Of a DNA stretch of 38,804 bases, positions 1 to 8,684 are shown one piece after another. Under the pieces are notes generated by a model. The model worked only from the letters and a program-made list of their open reading frames with translations. It searched no databases and had not been told where the DNA came from. The first letter of the stretch is position 1; every line of letters begins with the position of its first letter. A program made the translations under genes and the position numbers. The stretch comes from Verrucomicrobiota bacterium (GTDB lineage Bacteria > Verrucomicrobiota > Kiritimatiellia > SS1-B-03-39 > UBA6053): contig JAFIGD010000046.1 of the NCBI GenBank assembly GCA_020831625.1, positions 1-38,804 on the forward strand, written 5' to 3'.

Positions 1-514
1 TCCACTCGGAATCTCACGGTCCTATGCGAAGATTTATGCTTTACTGAGTACTAGTAGGCAAGGGTTTCAGATGGAAGGTTTGAACGTCGTGTCTCTGAAT
101 TGCTTTTCGATCATGCTTTTGCCCCGTTTTCCGCTTGCCGCCTTGTTGCAGTTCACTGCTTCTGCCTCCGTCTGCTGCGGCTCCTGAACACAGGGAATAC
201 CGCGAGCTGCGTAAAACTACATTTTAGTCAAACGACCTCGAAAAATGATACAAAATCGTTTCATTTTGAACTCAAAACAACATTTTATCCAAAATATATT
301 TGGTACATCCCGTCAAGTATTGTAAAAGTTATGAATGAAACGAATCTATCGATGCCTGATATGCATCCTCTTTGTACCGGTGGACTTTTTTCGGTTAACC
401 TCGGATGCATGGCGGTTTACGCTGGAAGGCTTCTCACATCGCTATATGTACAAAAACAAGGACCAACCCTGTATTTTTTGCCGGGGGATGGACTGCGGTT
501 TCGCGCCCCGTCCC
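1..514. other. Left-edge stretch with no confident gene
   Basis: No convincing coding sequence is visible here. Codon use in the overlapping frames is unlike the GC-ending codons of the neighbouring genes, and no ribosome binding site supports a start. The part from about 220 to 350 is markedly AT-rich. It holds short inverted repeats: CAAAAT/ATTTTG at 251-256 and 263-268, CGTTTCAT/ATGAAACG at 257-264 and 335-342, and CCAAA/TTTGG at 289-293 and 299-303. A weak relative of the glycan-locus operator (CCTGATATGC) lies at 355-364. This may be a regulatory region or a degraded gene; its role is not recognisable. Confidence 0.5.
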
Positions 515-727
515 ATGCAAACCCGCATTCGATATTGGAACCTTTGGATGACCCGCCTCCTGCATCCGGAGTTGGTGGCGCTTGAACCCCGGCGGGGCAT
601 TCGCAAAGTGCCCATGTGTATGCGCGAAGGAGGCTATGTCTACACGCCCGCCTACGTCCCTCTGCTCGCCATCACCTGCAGTCTGATTTGGCTGGCCCTG
701 ATCGTCTGGCTGGCTCTCTCGGTTTGA
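515..727 (+). CDS. Possible small tail-anchored membrane protein
   Basis: This is a short reading frame of 70 codons whose codon use (CTG, ATC, GCC, CGC) matches the real genes of the window, unlike the DNA just upstream. The N-terminal 45 residues are basic and soluble-looking. The last ~23 residues are strongly hydrophobic, with several Trp and Leu, and end directly at the stop, so it would be a tail-anchored inner-membrane protein with its N-terminus in the cytoplasm. The start is uncertain: ATG at 515 has no Shine-Dalgarno, ATG at 488 follows a GGGGG run, and the frame stays open to 335. I recognise no family. It could also be the 3' remnant of a longer gene. Confidence 0.4.
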   Translation: MQTRIRYWNLWMTRLLHPELVALEPRRGIRKVPMCMREGGYVYTPAYVPLLAITCSLIWLALIVWLALSV

Positions 728-892
728 GAACTGCCGCCCGGTGCTTCTCCGGACATCCAAAATTCATTTTTGCAATAGTGTCATTGAAAAGAGGACTCCG
801 AGAAGAACTTCACCGCGTCCCTGAAAGGCCGTCCGCCTTTTGGCTTGCCCCGCCCTCCCCTTCACCATAGGGTTCATTCATCCGAACCCTAT

Positions 893-2731
893 ATGCTGAA
901 ACCCATTCTTTTTCTTGGTTTGTATGCCATCGCCGGCGTTTTTTCGCTGGTGCTGGCTTTTTTGTTCCGCTTCGAACTGAACCGGCTTCCGGAAATCTAT
1001 GCCGCGATGGCGCGTCACGCCCTGCCGGTCACGTTTTTCTGTAAAGGACTGACCGTTTTTTTCTTCGGCCTGCACCGTTACGACTGGCGGTTCGCGGCCT
1101 TTGGAGACCTGAGGCGGCTTTTCGGTGCCGCCCTCACCGGCAGTCTGCTCTTTACGCTGGTCATCTATTCTGTTCACCCCCGCTTTCCCCGGGGACCGCT
1201 GCTGCTGGATTTCCTCATCACCTTCTCCGCGTTCGCGACGATTCGCTTCTCCGGACGTCTCTGGATCGCCCTGCGGAGAACGCTGAACAATCCGGCCTCC
1301 GCACAGCCCCGTCTGCCCCTCCTCATTCTCGGCAACGGGCCCACCGCCGAGGCCGCCTTCCGCTTTCTGGCCCAAAGCCACACACAAACCCTGCGCGTGA
1401 CCGGCTTTGTCTCCGAAAACTCCCGTGAAACCGGCGCCCTGATTCATGGCGTGCCCGTTCTGGGCGCATTGACAGACTTGCCCGACCTTCTGCAATCCCG
1501 CGACATCGCCGAAGTGATCATCGCCCTCGAGGACACACCCCAAACCAAAATCCGAGATCTCTACGTCCTCGCCACCGCCAACGGATGCAAGGTGCGCATC
1601 GTGTCCAAGGATATGCTCACCCCCAAAGCGGATCCCAGCGAAAACCCCATCCGCAAACTCAACCTCGCGGATTTTCTCGGCCGCCCCGCCGTCACCCTCG
1701 ATGAGACCCCGGTCCGGGAGGCGCTCCGGGACCAGTCCGTCCTCATCACCGGCGCCGGCGGTTCCATCGGTTCGGAACTCAGCCGGCAAACCGCCACCCT
1801 CCCCGTCACCAGACTCATCCTCCTCGATCTCTCCGAAAACGCCCTCTTCGAAATCGCCGAGGAACTTCAGTGCCGCGAGACCTGTCCGGACTTTGACATC
1901 GAACTCTGCGACATCCGCCATGAAGCCGACCTGCGCAGAATCCTCGAAGCCCACCGGCCCGATGTGATTTTCCACGCCGCCGCCTGCAAGCACGTCAGCA
2001 TGATGGAGCGCCACCCGTTCGAAGCGGTCAAAACCAACGTCCTCGGTACCCGGACTCTGCTCACGCTGGCGGCGGAAGTCGGCGTGAAACGCTTTCTGCA
2101 TGTCTCCACTGACAAAGCCGTGGACTCCGTCGGCATCATGGGCGCCAGCAAAGCCATGGGCGAACAGCTCGTCCTCGCCGCCGGAGAAAATACCCCCATG
2201 ATCTGCTCCTGCGTCCGCTTCGGCAATGTGCTCGGCAGCAACGGCAGCGTCATTCCCCTTTTCGAAAAACAACTTCGGCGCGGCGGCCCCCTCCGCGTCA
2301 CCCACGCCGAGGCCACCCGCTATTTCATGACCCTCGAGGAGGCGGTCACCCTCATGCTGCAGGCCGAGGCGCTGCGCGAGAACGGCCGCATCTTTGTTCT
2401 GGATATGGGCGAACCCGTGAACATCATGGCCATGGCCGAACAGATCCGGGAACTGCATCACGCCGAAACCGGCACCCGGCCCGACGTGAAAATCATCGGA
2501 CTGCGCCCCGGCGAAAAAATCCACGAAGTCCTCCTCTCCAAAGATCAGCGCCTCGCCGCCACCCGCATCCCCAAGGTCAACACCCTGGAGGGCAAGGTGC
2601 TCTGGGAGGAGGCTGACCGGGAAAAACGTCTTGACCTTCTTGACCAGTCCGTAAAAGAGCGCAAGCTTGATCAGCTGAAAAAGGCCCTCTTTTCCCTTCC
2701 CGCCGCGGCGGAGGAAGACAGCGGGACTTAA
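893..2731 (+). CDS. FlaA1/CapD-type nucleoside-diphosphate-sugar 4,6-dehydratase (membrane)
   Basis: A 612-residue membrane protein of the PglF/WbpM/CapD family, which removes water from UDP-GlcNAc-type sugars as the first step toward deoxyamino sugars of capsule, O-antigen or glycoprotein. The N-terminal ~130 residues hold several hydrophobic helices. A first Rossmann-like domain follows (LLILGNGPTAEA, ~residue 143). The catalytic extended-SDR domain starts with the NAD-binding TGAGGSIGSE at ~286. The active site shows STDKA (~405) and M-x3-K (M416, K420) in place of the usual Tyr-x3-Lys, as is typical of this subfamily. The ATG at 893 is chosen because the frame extends upstream only to a TTG and the membrane segment begins right after it. 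No other polysaccharide gene is adjacent, so the sugar product is unknown. Confidence 0.9.
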   Translation: MLKPILFLGLYAIAGVFSLVLAFLFRFELNRLPEIYAAMARHALPVTFFCKGLTVFFFGLHRYDWRFAAFGDLRRLFGAALTGSLLFTLVIYSVHPRFPRGPLLLDFLITFSAFATIRFSGRLWIALRRTLNNPASAQPRLPLLILGNGPTAEAAFRFLAQSHTQTLRVTGFVSENSRETGALIHGVPVLGALTDLPDLLQSRDIAEVIIALEDTPQTKIRDLYVLATANGCKVRIVSKDMLTPKADPSENPIRKLNLADFLGRPAVTLDETPVREALRDQSVLITGAGGSIGSELSRQTATLPVTRLILLDLSENALFEIAEELQCRETCPDFDIELCDIRHEADLRRILEAHRPDVIFHAAACKHVSMMERHPFEAVKTNVLGTRTLLTLAAEVGVKRFLHVSTDKAVDSVGIMGASKAMGEQLVLAAGENTPMICSCVRFGNVLGSNGSVIPLFEKQLRRGGPLRVTHAEATRYFMTLEEAVTLMLQAEALRENGRIFVLDMGEPVNIMAMAEQIRELHHAETGTRPDVKIIGLRPGEKIHEVLLSKDQRLAATRIPKVNTLEGKVLWEEADREKRLDLLDQSVKERKLDQLKKALFSLPAAAEEDSGT

Positions 2732-2799
2732 ATTTTGAACACAGGGACAATGTGGCGCGTCTATGGCCACGAATCATTTGGAGAAAGGACTCTTAGTTT

Positions 2800-3789
2800 A
2801 TGAGCAATCAGATTGATATTATTCAGGAACGCGTCGATGCCGAGCGCGGGTTTCTCGAGCAAATCCGCCAACAAATGGCCCGTGTGGTCATTGGACAAAC
2901 CTACCTGGTCGACCGCCTGATTCTCGGCCTGCTCTGCGACGGCCATGTCCTCCTTGAAGGCGTTCCCGGTCTCGCGAAAACCCTGTCGGTCAAAACCCTG
3001 GCCTCCCTGTTTCACACCAAATTCCAACGCCTGCAGTTCACCCCCGACCTGCTTCCCGCCGACCTGCTCGGCACCCTGATCTACAATCCGAAAGACGGCG
3101 ACTTCTCCATCCGCAAGGGGCCGATCTTCGCCAACATCATTCTCGCCGACGAGATCAACCGCGCCCCCGCCAAAGTGCAGAGTGCCCTCCTCGAGGCCAT
3201 GCAGGAGCGTCAGGTCACCATCGGCGACACCACCTACCCGCTGCCCGCGCCCTTTCTGGTGCTCGCCACCGAGAACCCCATCGAACAGGAGGGCACCTAC
3301 CCGCTTCCCGAAGCCCAGGTGGACCGCTTTATGTTCAAACTCCGCATCGGCTACCCCTCCATCGAAGAGGAGCGTCAGATCATGGAGCGGCACGCGGTCA
3401 CCGGCAAAGCCGAGGACCTCAAAGCGGTGGTCGAGCCCGACCAGGTGATCTCCGCCCGCAAGGTGGTCAATCAGGTGTACCTCGACGAAAAAATCAAGGA
3501 CTACATTCTCAGCATCATCTTCGCCACCCGCGATCCGGCGAAGTACAACCTGAAACTGGAGAACTACCTCCGCTACGGCGCCAGCCCCCGCGCCACCATC
3601 AGCCTCGCCCTCGCCGCCCGCGCCCACGCCTTCCTGCAGGGCCGCGCCTACGTCACCCCGCAGGACGTCAAATCCATGGCGCCCGACGTGCTCCGCCACC
3701 GCGTGCTCGTCACCTACGAGGCCGAAGCCGAGGAACTCGACTCCGACAGCCTCATCCAAACCATCCTGCGCGAACTGCCCGTACCCTAA
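2800..3789 (+). CDS. moxR: MoxR-family AAA+ ATPase
   Basis: A 329-residue MoxR AAA+ ATPase, a presumed chaperone that remodels or helps load metals or cofactors onto the von Willebrand factor A (VWA) proteins of its operon. Walker A is GVPGLAKT (around residue 50) and Walker B is ILADEINRAPAKVQ, the hallmark MoxR form. Sensor 1 is the LATENP motif and the C-terminal lid contains YGASPRA. The start is supported by the GGAGAAAGGA stretch at about 2780-2789. It is the first gene of the eight-gene set that runs to 11089, and the next gene starts 14 bp after its stop. The domain order and length are normal for the family. Confidence 0.95.
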   Translation: MSNQIDIIQERVDAERGFLEQIRQQMARVVIGQTYLVDRLILGLLCDGHVLLEGVPGLAKTLSVKTLASLFHTKFQRLQFTPDLLPADLLGTLIYNPKDGDFSIRKGPIFANIILADEINRAPAKVQSALLEAMQERQVTIGDTTYPLPAPFLVLATENPIEQEGTYPLPEAQVDRFMFKLRIGYPSIEEERQIMERHAVTGKAEDLKAVVEPDQVISARKVVNQVYLDEKIKDYILSIIFATRDPAKYNLKLENYLRYGASPRATISLALAARAHAFLQGRAYVTPQDVKSMAPDVLRHRVLVTYEAEAEELDSDSLIQTILRELPVP

Positions 3790-3803
3790 CCCGGAGGCCC
3801 GCC

Positions 3804-4688
3804 ATGCTCTCAGAAGAGATGTTGCGGAAAATACGGGCCATCGAACTCCGCACCCGTCATATCGTCACCGCCGTCCTCGCCGGCCAGTACCACAGCGCCT
3901 TCAAAGGTTCCGGAATGGAATTCGAGGAGGTGCGCGAATACTTTCCCGGCGATGATGTGCGCGCCATCGACTGGAACGTCACCGCGCGCATGCGGCACCC
4001 CTTCATCAAGACCTTCCGCGAGGAGCGCGAACTCACCGTGTTTCTGGCGGTCGATATGTCAGCCTCCCTGCTGTTCGGCGACGGAGAGCGCGTGAAACGC
4101 GACATCGCCGCCGAACTCGCCGCCGTGCTCGCCCTCGCCGCCATCCGCAATCAGGACAAGGTCGCGCTGCTGCTCCACACCGACCGCGTCGAAAAATACA
4201 TCCCCGCCGGAAAAGGCCCCCGCCACGTGCTGCGCGTCATCCGCGAAATCCTCACCTTCGCCCCCGAATCCAAAGGCACCGATCTTCAGCCCGCCCTCAC
4301 TTTTCTGAACCGGGTGGCACACCATAAATCGCTTGTCTTTCTCATCGGAGACGGCTACATCACCGACGAGTCCCTCCGCGCCGCCACCCTCACCGCCCGC
4401 CGCCACGATGTCGTCGCCATCCGCCTCGACGATCCCCGCGAATCCGAATGGAACGCCGTCGGGCTCATCGACTGGATCGACCCCGAAACCGGCGACCGCC
4501 ATCTCGTAGACACCTCCAGCGCCGCCGTCCGCAAGGCCCTCCGCGAAAAACACCTCGCCTGGTCCGACGCCCACGAGCGCGACCTCCGCCGCGGCGGTGT
4601 CGATCCCCTCACCCTCTCCACCCACCGGCCCTACGAGCTGGCCCTCGCCAAATTTTTCCGCCAACGCACCGCCAGGAGGGGAAAATGA
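3804..4688 (+). CDS. DUF58 domain protein of the MoxR/Bat operon
   Basis: A 294-residue cytosolic protein with the DUF58 signature (EYFPGDDVRAIDWNVTARM, about residues 46-64) followed by a von Willebrand A-like fold whose metal site is read as DMSAS (~residue 92). DUF58 proteins regularly follow moxR and are thought to be partners or substrates of the ATPase. A good GGAGG Shine-Dalgarno at about 3792-3796 precedes the ATG. Its stop overlaps the ATG of the next gene in an ATGA junction, so translation is probably coupled. The biochemical activity of the family is not established. Confidence 0.92.
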   Translation: MLSEEMLRKIRAIELRTRHIVTAVLAGQYHSAFKGSGMEFEEVREYFPGDDVRAIDWNVTARMRHPFIKTFREERELTVFLAVDMSASLLFGDGERVKRDIAAELAAVLALAAIRNQDKVALLLHTDRVEKYIPAGKGPRHVLRVIREILTFAPESKGTDLQPALTFLNRVAHHKSLVFLIGDGYITDESLRAATLTARRHDVVAIRLDDPRESEWNAVGLIDWIDPETGDRHLVDTSSAAVRKALREKHLAWSDAHERDLRRGGVDPLTLSTHRPYELALAKFFRQRTARRGK

Positions 4689-5701
4689 GGGGAGTGACGA
4701 GTGACGAATGTCGAGTGACGAATGAAAGGAGCGCCAATCGCCGCATTGGCGGGGCGAAGGGGGGCCTTTTCTTTCTTTTCACGCTCCTCCTCCTCTCCGC
4801 CTGCTCGCGGCCGCCGGAACCGCGGTTCCCCGAACCCGACACCCTCCCCGCCCTTCAGGCGCGGGTCTCCACCGGCACCCCGCGCGTGGGCGACATCATC
4901 GAGGTCAACCTCCGTCTCACCGCCGAAGACCGCCTGGTGCTCCCGGCCTGGTCTGAACTTCTGCATGAGGACGTCAACCTGCTGGATCAACGGACTCCGT
5001 CCGCCACCCGGACCGAAGCGGGCCTCTGGCAACAGGAGGCCGAATTGCGCGTCGCCCTCTACACCGTCACCAACGCCACCCTCTTCGCCGATGACAGCGC
5101 CCAAACCCGCAACGATCCACCCCGCACGCTGAACCTGCCCTTCATCGCCCTCACCGTTGAGGCGCTCACCGGCGAGGACGACGATCCGAGCCTCGGAAAC
5201 ATGGATCTTATGGATTTCCGGGGATCGGAAGCCCTGCGCCGCGCCCGCCGCAACCGCTGGCTGAGCCTGCTGGGCCTGCTGCTGCTGCTCGCCATCCTCT
5301 ACTGGATTCACCGGCGGGTCTCCCGGCGTCCGGCCCCGCCGCCTCCGCCTCTGAAATGGGACAAAATCGCCCTGCGCAAAATGGAGGAACTGCGCTCCGA
5401 GGCGATCTGGATTCAGGCCGACGCCGACGCCTCCGCCGTCGCCCTCTCCGACATCCTCCGCGAATACATCGAGGGCCGCTTCAACATCCACGCCCCCGAC
5501 CTCACCACCGAGGAGTTTCTCATCGAGGCCTCCGAACGTCAGCCCTGGTCCGACACCGAGCAAACCGAACTCGAAGGCTTCTTCCGCGCCGTCGACCGCA
5601 TCAAATTCGCGGCCGAACGTCCCGGAGCCGAGGCCCTCACCCAGCTCATGCAGGCGGCCGAGCGCTTCGTCCGCGTCACCGGAACCGGAGGCGCCGCATG
5701 A
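4685..5701 (+). CDS. DUF4381-like lipoprotein of the Bat operon
   Basis: A 338-residue envelope protein. It has a short hydrophobic stretch ending in a lipobox (LLLSAC, Cys ~40), a beta-rich ectodomain, one strong transmembrane helix (~residues 193-212, many Leu), a proline-rich linker and a cytoplasmic helical domain. That last domain resembles DUF4381, found between DUF58 and BatA in these operons. The start is fixed by the ATGA overlap with the upstream stop. The first ~27 residues are odd: they are encoded by GAGTGACGA-type short direct repeats (4692-4724), so the cleavable signal sits unusually far from the N-terminus. The downstream end also overlaps the next gene by ATGA. A function as a partner of the VWA proteins is inferred from position only. 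Confidence 0.8.
   Translation: MRGVTSDECRVTNERSANRRIGGAKGGLFFLFTLLLLSACSRPPEPRFPEPDTLPALQARVSTGTPRVGDIIEVNLRLTAEDRLVLPAWSELLHEDVNLLDQRTPSATRTEAGLWQQEAELRVALYTVTNATLFADDSAQTRNDPPRTLNLPFIALTVEALTGEDDDPSLGNMDLMDFRGSEALRRARRNRWLSLLGLLLLLAILYWIHRRVSRRPAPPPPPLKWDKIALRKMEELRSEAIWIQADADASAVALSDILREYIEGRFNIHAPDLTTEEFLIEASERQPWSDTEQTELEGFFRAVDRIKFAAERPGAEALTQLMQAAERFVRVTGTGGAA
4692..4724 (+). repeat. Short direct repeats (GAGTGACGA) inside the 5' end of the lipoprotein gene
   Basis: Three copies of GAGTGACGA lie at 4692-4700, 4699-4707 and 4713-4721; the last two extend to GAGTGACGAATG. They begin 7 bp after the ATG and encode a hydrophilic N-region unlike a normal signal peptide. It looks like an intergenic-type simple repeat that has grown into the coding start. 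Confidence 0.7.
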
Positions 5702-6702
5702 TCACCCGTTTCGCGCATCCCTGGGTTCTGCTGCTGCTGTTGGTCATCCCCTTCTGGCTGTGGGCCCGCCTGTCACCGAAACTCAACGCCGCCCTGCACT
5801 TTCCCGGAAGCAAAGCCTTGAGCGGCCTCCCAAAAACCTGGCCCCAGCGTCTCCATTGGCTGCCGCATGTGCTTGCCAACCTCGGCTTAACTCTCCTGAT
5901 CGTCGCCCTGGCCCGTCCCCAGGCGGGCCTGCAGCGGCGCAGCGTGACCGCCGAAGTTTTTGACATTGTTTTGGTCATCGATGTCTCCACCAGCATGGAG
6001 GCGATCGACTTTGCCGAACAGGGCAACGAGATGAACCGCCTGGAGGCCGTCATTGAGGTTGCCCGCGAATTCATCGAATCCCGCGAGGGCGACCGCATCG
6101 GTCTCATCGCCTTTTCGGGTCAGCCCTTCACCATGAGCCCGCTCACCCGCGACCATGACTGGCTGCTGGACCGGCTCGGGGATCTGCAAACCCGTCAAAT
6201 GCCCGACGGCACCGCCATCGGCACCGCCATCGCCAGCGCCGTGAACCGCCTGCGCGACTCTGAAGCCGACCGGCGGTTTATCCTGCTGCTCACCGACGGC
6301 ATCAACAACGCCGGCGACATCAGCCCGCTCAACGCCGCCCAGCTCGCCGCCAGCCGGGATCTCCCGGTGTATGTCATCGGCGCCGGCTCCCGCGACTCCG
6401 TCCTCTTCCCCATGCGCGACCCTTTCGGCCGCACCCGCTATCAGCGCGTACACATGCCCATCGACGACGACGCCCTCCAGGCCATCGCCGATCTCACCGA
6501 AGCCCTTTACTTCCGTGTGGAAAACCGCGACCAAATGATCGATGCCTTCAATGCCATCAGTGATGAGGAACGCACCGAAATCGAACTGACCGAATACACC
6601 CTCTTTGAAGAGCGCTTTGCCGGATTCGCCCTCGCGGGCCTCGCGCTGCTGCTGCTGGAGCGAATCCTTTCCGTCACCCGTTTGGGGAGGGCGCTGTCAT
6701 GA
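5698..6702 (+). CDS. batA: BatA-like VWA-domain membrane protein
   Basis: A 334-residue protein of the BatA type. Two N-terminal transmembrane helices (about residues 8-23 and 57-72, followed by the typical ALARPQ turn) lead into a von Willebrand A domain. The metal-ion-dependent adhesion site is intact: DVSTS (D95, S97, S99), a downstream DGTAIG threonine and LLTDG. A C-terminal hydrophobic helix (FALAGLALLLLERI) anchors the end. Start and stop both overlap neighbours by ATGA. Bat proteins were named for aerotolerance in Bacteroides; their exact work in the envelope is still unclear. They are thought to form a VWA complex acted on by MoxR. Confidence 0.93.
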   Translation: MITRFAHPWVLLLLLVIPFWLWARLSPKLNAALHFPGSKALSGLPKTWPQRLHWLPHVLANLGLTLLIVALARPQAGLQRRSVTAEVFDIVLVIDVSTSMEAIDFAEQGNEMNRLEAVIEVAREFIESREGDRIGLIAFSGQPFTMSPLTRDHDWLLDRLGDLQTRQMPDGTAIGTAIASAVNRLRDSEADRRFILLLTDGINNAGDISPLNAAQLAASRDLPVYVIGAGSRDSVLFPMRDPFGRTRYQRVHMPIDDDALQAIADLTEALYFRVENRDQMIDAFNAISDEERTEIELTEYTLFEERFAGFALAGLALLLLERILSVTRLGRALS

Positions 6703-7718
6703 GCTGGGGCACCCCGGTCTTCTTCACGCTGCTGCCGGTGACCGCCCTGGTGCTGATGACCGTGCTGATCCTGCGTCACTACCGGACCAAACGCCTCGCG
6801 AAATTCATGCCCGTCCTGTCGCCGGGCAAGAATCTGCGCCGCGACAGCGCCGAGCTCAGCGGACTCCGCAATGTGCTCGGTATTCTTGGCCTTCTACTCT
6901 GCACCCTGTCCCTGGCCCGCCCCCAATGGGGCTACACCTGGCGCGACATCGAACGGCGCGGACTCGAGATTGTTTTCCTGCTCGACACCTCCAACAGCAT
7001 GAGAGCCAACGACATCGCCCCCACCCGTCTTCAGCGCGCCAAATGGGGCGTGGAGGAATTCGTGCGGGCCCTCGACGGCGACCGCATCGGCCTCGTCGGC
7101 TTCGCCGGCGACGCGCAGGTCCTCTGTCCCCTCACCCTCGACTACGGCGCTTTCATGATGCATCTCGACGATGTCTTCCCCGGCATCATCCCCCGAGGCG
7201 GCACCAACATGGAGGCAGGCCTCCGCCGCGCGATGGAGGCCTTCGACGCCGAGGAAGGCGAGGCCGACCGGGTGATTCTCCTGGTGTCCGACGGCGAAAA
7301 CCACGAGGGCGACCTCGATCCGGTCCTGCACGAACTCCAGCGCCGAAACATCCGCGTCTTCGCCATCGGCATCGGCGATCCCGATGGCTCCCTTCTTCCC
7401 CTGCCCATGGAGGACGGCGGCCCCTACCTCCGCAACCGCCAGGGCGAAGTCGTCATGTCCCGCCTCGACGAGGCCACCCTGCTCCGCATCACCCGGCAGA
7501 CCAACGGCCTCTACATCCGCGCCACCCAACAGGATTTCGGCATCGCCCACATCATCGAACAGGGCCTCGCCCCCCTCAAACGCGCCCAGCTCGACACCAG
7601 CCGTGTTCGCATGATGAACGAGCGCTACCAGCTCATCCTCGGCCTGGGCATTCTCCTGCTCTTTCTCGAAGGCTTCGCCCGCGCCCCCTCCCTGCTCATG
7701 AAAGGAGGGGACAAATGA
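6699..7718 (+). CDS. batB: BatB-like VWA-domain membrane protein
   Basis: A 339-residue paralogue of the preceding gene. It has the same layout: two N-terminal membrane helices (about residues 8-26 and 56-73, ending SLARPQW), a VWA domain with an intact metal site (DTSNS: D96, S98, S100; GGTNME; LLVSDGENHEG) and a C-terminal hydrophobic segment (LILGLGILLLFLEG). The ATG lies in an ATGA overlap with batA, and its own stop overlaps the next start in the same way. The two VWA proteins probably act as a pair, as in other Bat loci. Confidence 0.93.
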   Translation: MSWGTPVFFTLLPVTALVLMTVLILRHYRTKRLAKFMPVLSPGKNLRRDSAELSGLRNVLGILGLLLCTLSLARPQWGYTWRDIERRGLEIVFLLDTSNSMRANDIAPTRLQRAKWGVEEFVRALDGDRIGLVGFAGDAQVLCPLTLDYGAFMMHLDDVFPGIIPRGGTNMEAGLRRAMEAFDAEEGEADRVILLVSDGENHEGDLDPVLHELQRRNIRVFAIGIGDPDGSLLPLPMEDGGPYLRNRQGEVVMSRLDEATLLRITRQTNGLYIRATQQDFGIAHIIEQGLAPLKRAQLDTSRVRMMNERYQLILGLGILLLFLEGFARAPSLLMKGGDK

Positions 7719-8671
7719 AATTTCTGTTCCTCCTCCTCCTGACCCTGCCCCTCTTCGCGGAGGAGGTCCCCGAGGACCTCACTCCCGCACAGGTGCGCCA
7801 CCTCTTAAGAGAGGCCCGCCAGCTCTACGCCTCCGAAGAACCCGAAGACCTTGCCAACGCCGCCCGGCTGTTCCGCGCCGCCGCCGAGGCCGCCGATCCC
7901 GAAGAGGTGCACCTGGACGCCGTCCGCCTCGCGGAGGCCATGACCTGGATGCGGGCGGATCAAACCGAACGGGCCCTGGAGGCGTTTGAGCACATTCAAG
8001 GTTTTGAGGACGCCGCCGACCGCGCCCGCCACCGCAACCTCCGCGGCAACGCCCACCTCGCCGCCGGGGAACAGGCCTTCGCGCAGGAGGAGTTCGACAC
8101 CGCCAAAGAGCACATGGAATCCGCGATTCAATCCTTTATCGAATCCCTGCAGGACGACCCCGCCTCCGAAGACGGCAAGCGCAACCTTGAAATCGCCAAC
8201 CGCCGCCTCCGGCACGTCATCGAAAACACCCCGCCCCCGCCCCCACCCGAGGAGTCCGGCGAGGACGACGACAGTGAAGAGGGAGAGGATGCCGACCCTG
8301 ATCAGACGGATCAGCCCGATCCGACCGATCCGTCCGAAGACGAGTCGGACCCGTCCGACGAGTTCGACCCGTCTGATCCCTCCGACCCTGCGGACCCCTC
8401 GGATTTGTCTGACGCGTCTGATTTGTCTGATTTGTCCGATGACCCCTCAGCCCCAGAGCCCACTCCCGATGACCCCTCGGATTTGTCTGACGCGTCTGAT
8501 TTGTCCGATGACCCCTCCGCCTCAGAGCACACCCCGGAGGAAGACTTCTCCGAGGAGGAGGCCCAGCGCACGCTCGACGCCCTCCTCGAGCAGGAGCGCC
8601 GCCTGCGCGATGAAATCCTGCGCAACCGCAACCGCAATCTTCAAACCGTCCCCGTGGAAAAAGACTGGTAA
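7715..8671 (+). CDS. BatC-like TPR protein with acidic low-complexity tail
   Basis: A 318-residue exported protein with a signal peptide (MKFLFLLLLTLPLFA) and a helical, TPR-like region (about residues 25-170; AARLFRAAAEAA, ALEAFEHIQGF, RGNAHLAAGEQAF). After a proline stretch (TPPPPPP) comes an acidic, disordered tract of about 100 residues built from DPSD, DLSD and DASD units. A short charged helix closes the protein (LLEQERRLRDEI). The position after the two VWA genes is that of batC. The acidic tract carries a visible DNA-level duplication (8393-8448 and 8471-8517), so its length probably varies between strains. The start is set by the ATGA overlap with batB; an AAAGGAGG Shine-Dalgarno lies at about 7701-7708. 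Confidence 0.85.
   Translation: MKFLFLLLLTLPLFAEEVPEDLTPAQVRHLLREARQLYASEEPEDLANAARLFRAAAEAADPEEVHLDAVRLAEAMTWMRADQTERALEAFEHIQGFEDAADRARHRNLRGNAHLAAGEQAFAQEEFDTAKEHMESAIQSFIESLQDDPASEDGKRNLEIANRRLRHVIENTPPPPPPEESGEDDDSEEGEDADPDQTDQPDPTDPSEDESDPSDEFDPSDPSDPADPSDLSDASDLSDLSDDPSAPEPTPDDPSDLSDASDLSDDPSASEHTPEEDFSEEEAQRTLDALLEQERRLRDEILRNRNRNLQTVPVEKDW
8393..8517 (+). repeat. Duplicated segment inside the acidic tract of the BatC-like gene
   Basis: The stretch that begins GACCCCTCGGATTTGTCTG at 8393 and ends GATGACCCCTC at 8448 recurs almost identically at 8471-8517. The second copy lacks one 9-bp CTGATTTGT unit. At the protein level this doubles a DPSDLSDASDLSD block. Near identity at silent positions indicates a recent slippage or duplication event. 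Confidence 0.75.
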
Positions 8672-8684
8672 CCCCTCCGCCGCC

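Noticed and set aside
878-2770. A long minus-strand frame opposite the dehydratase gene
   Set aside because: Same GC-driven antisense effect; the + strand product has full family motifs.
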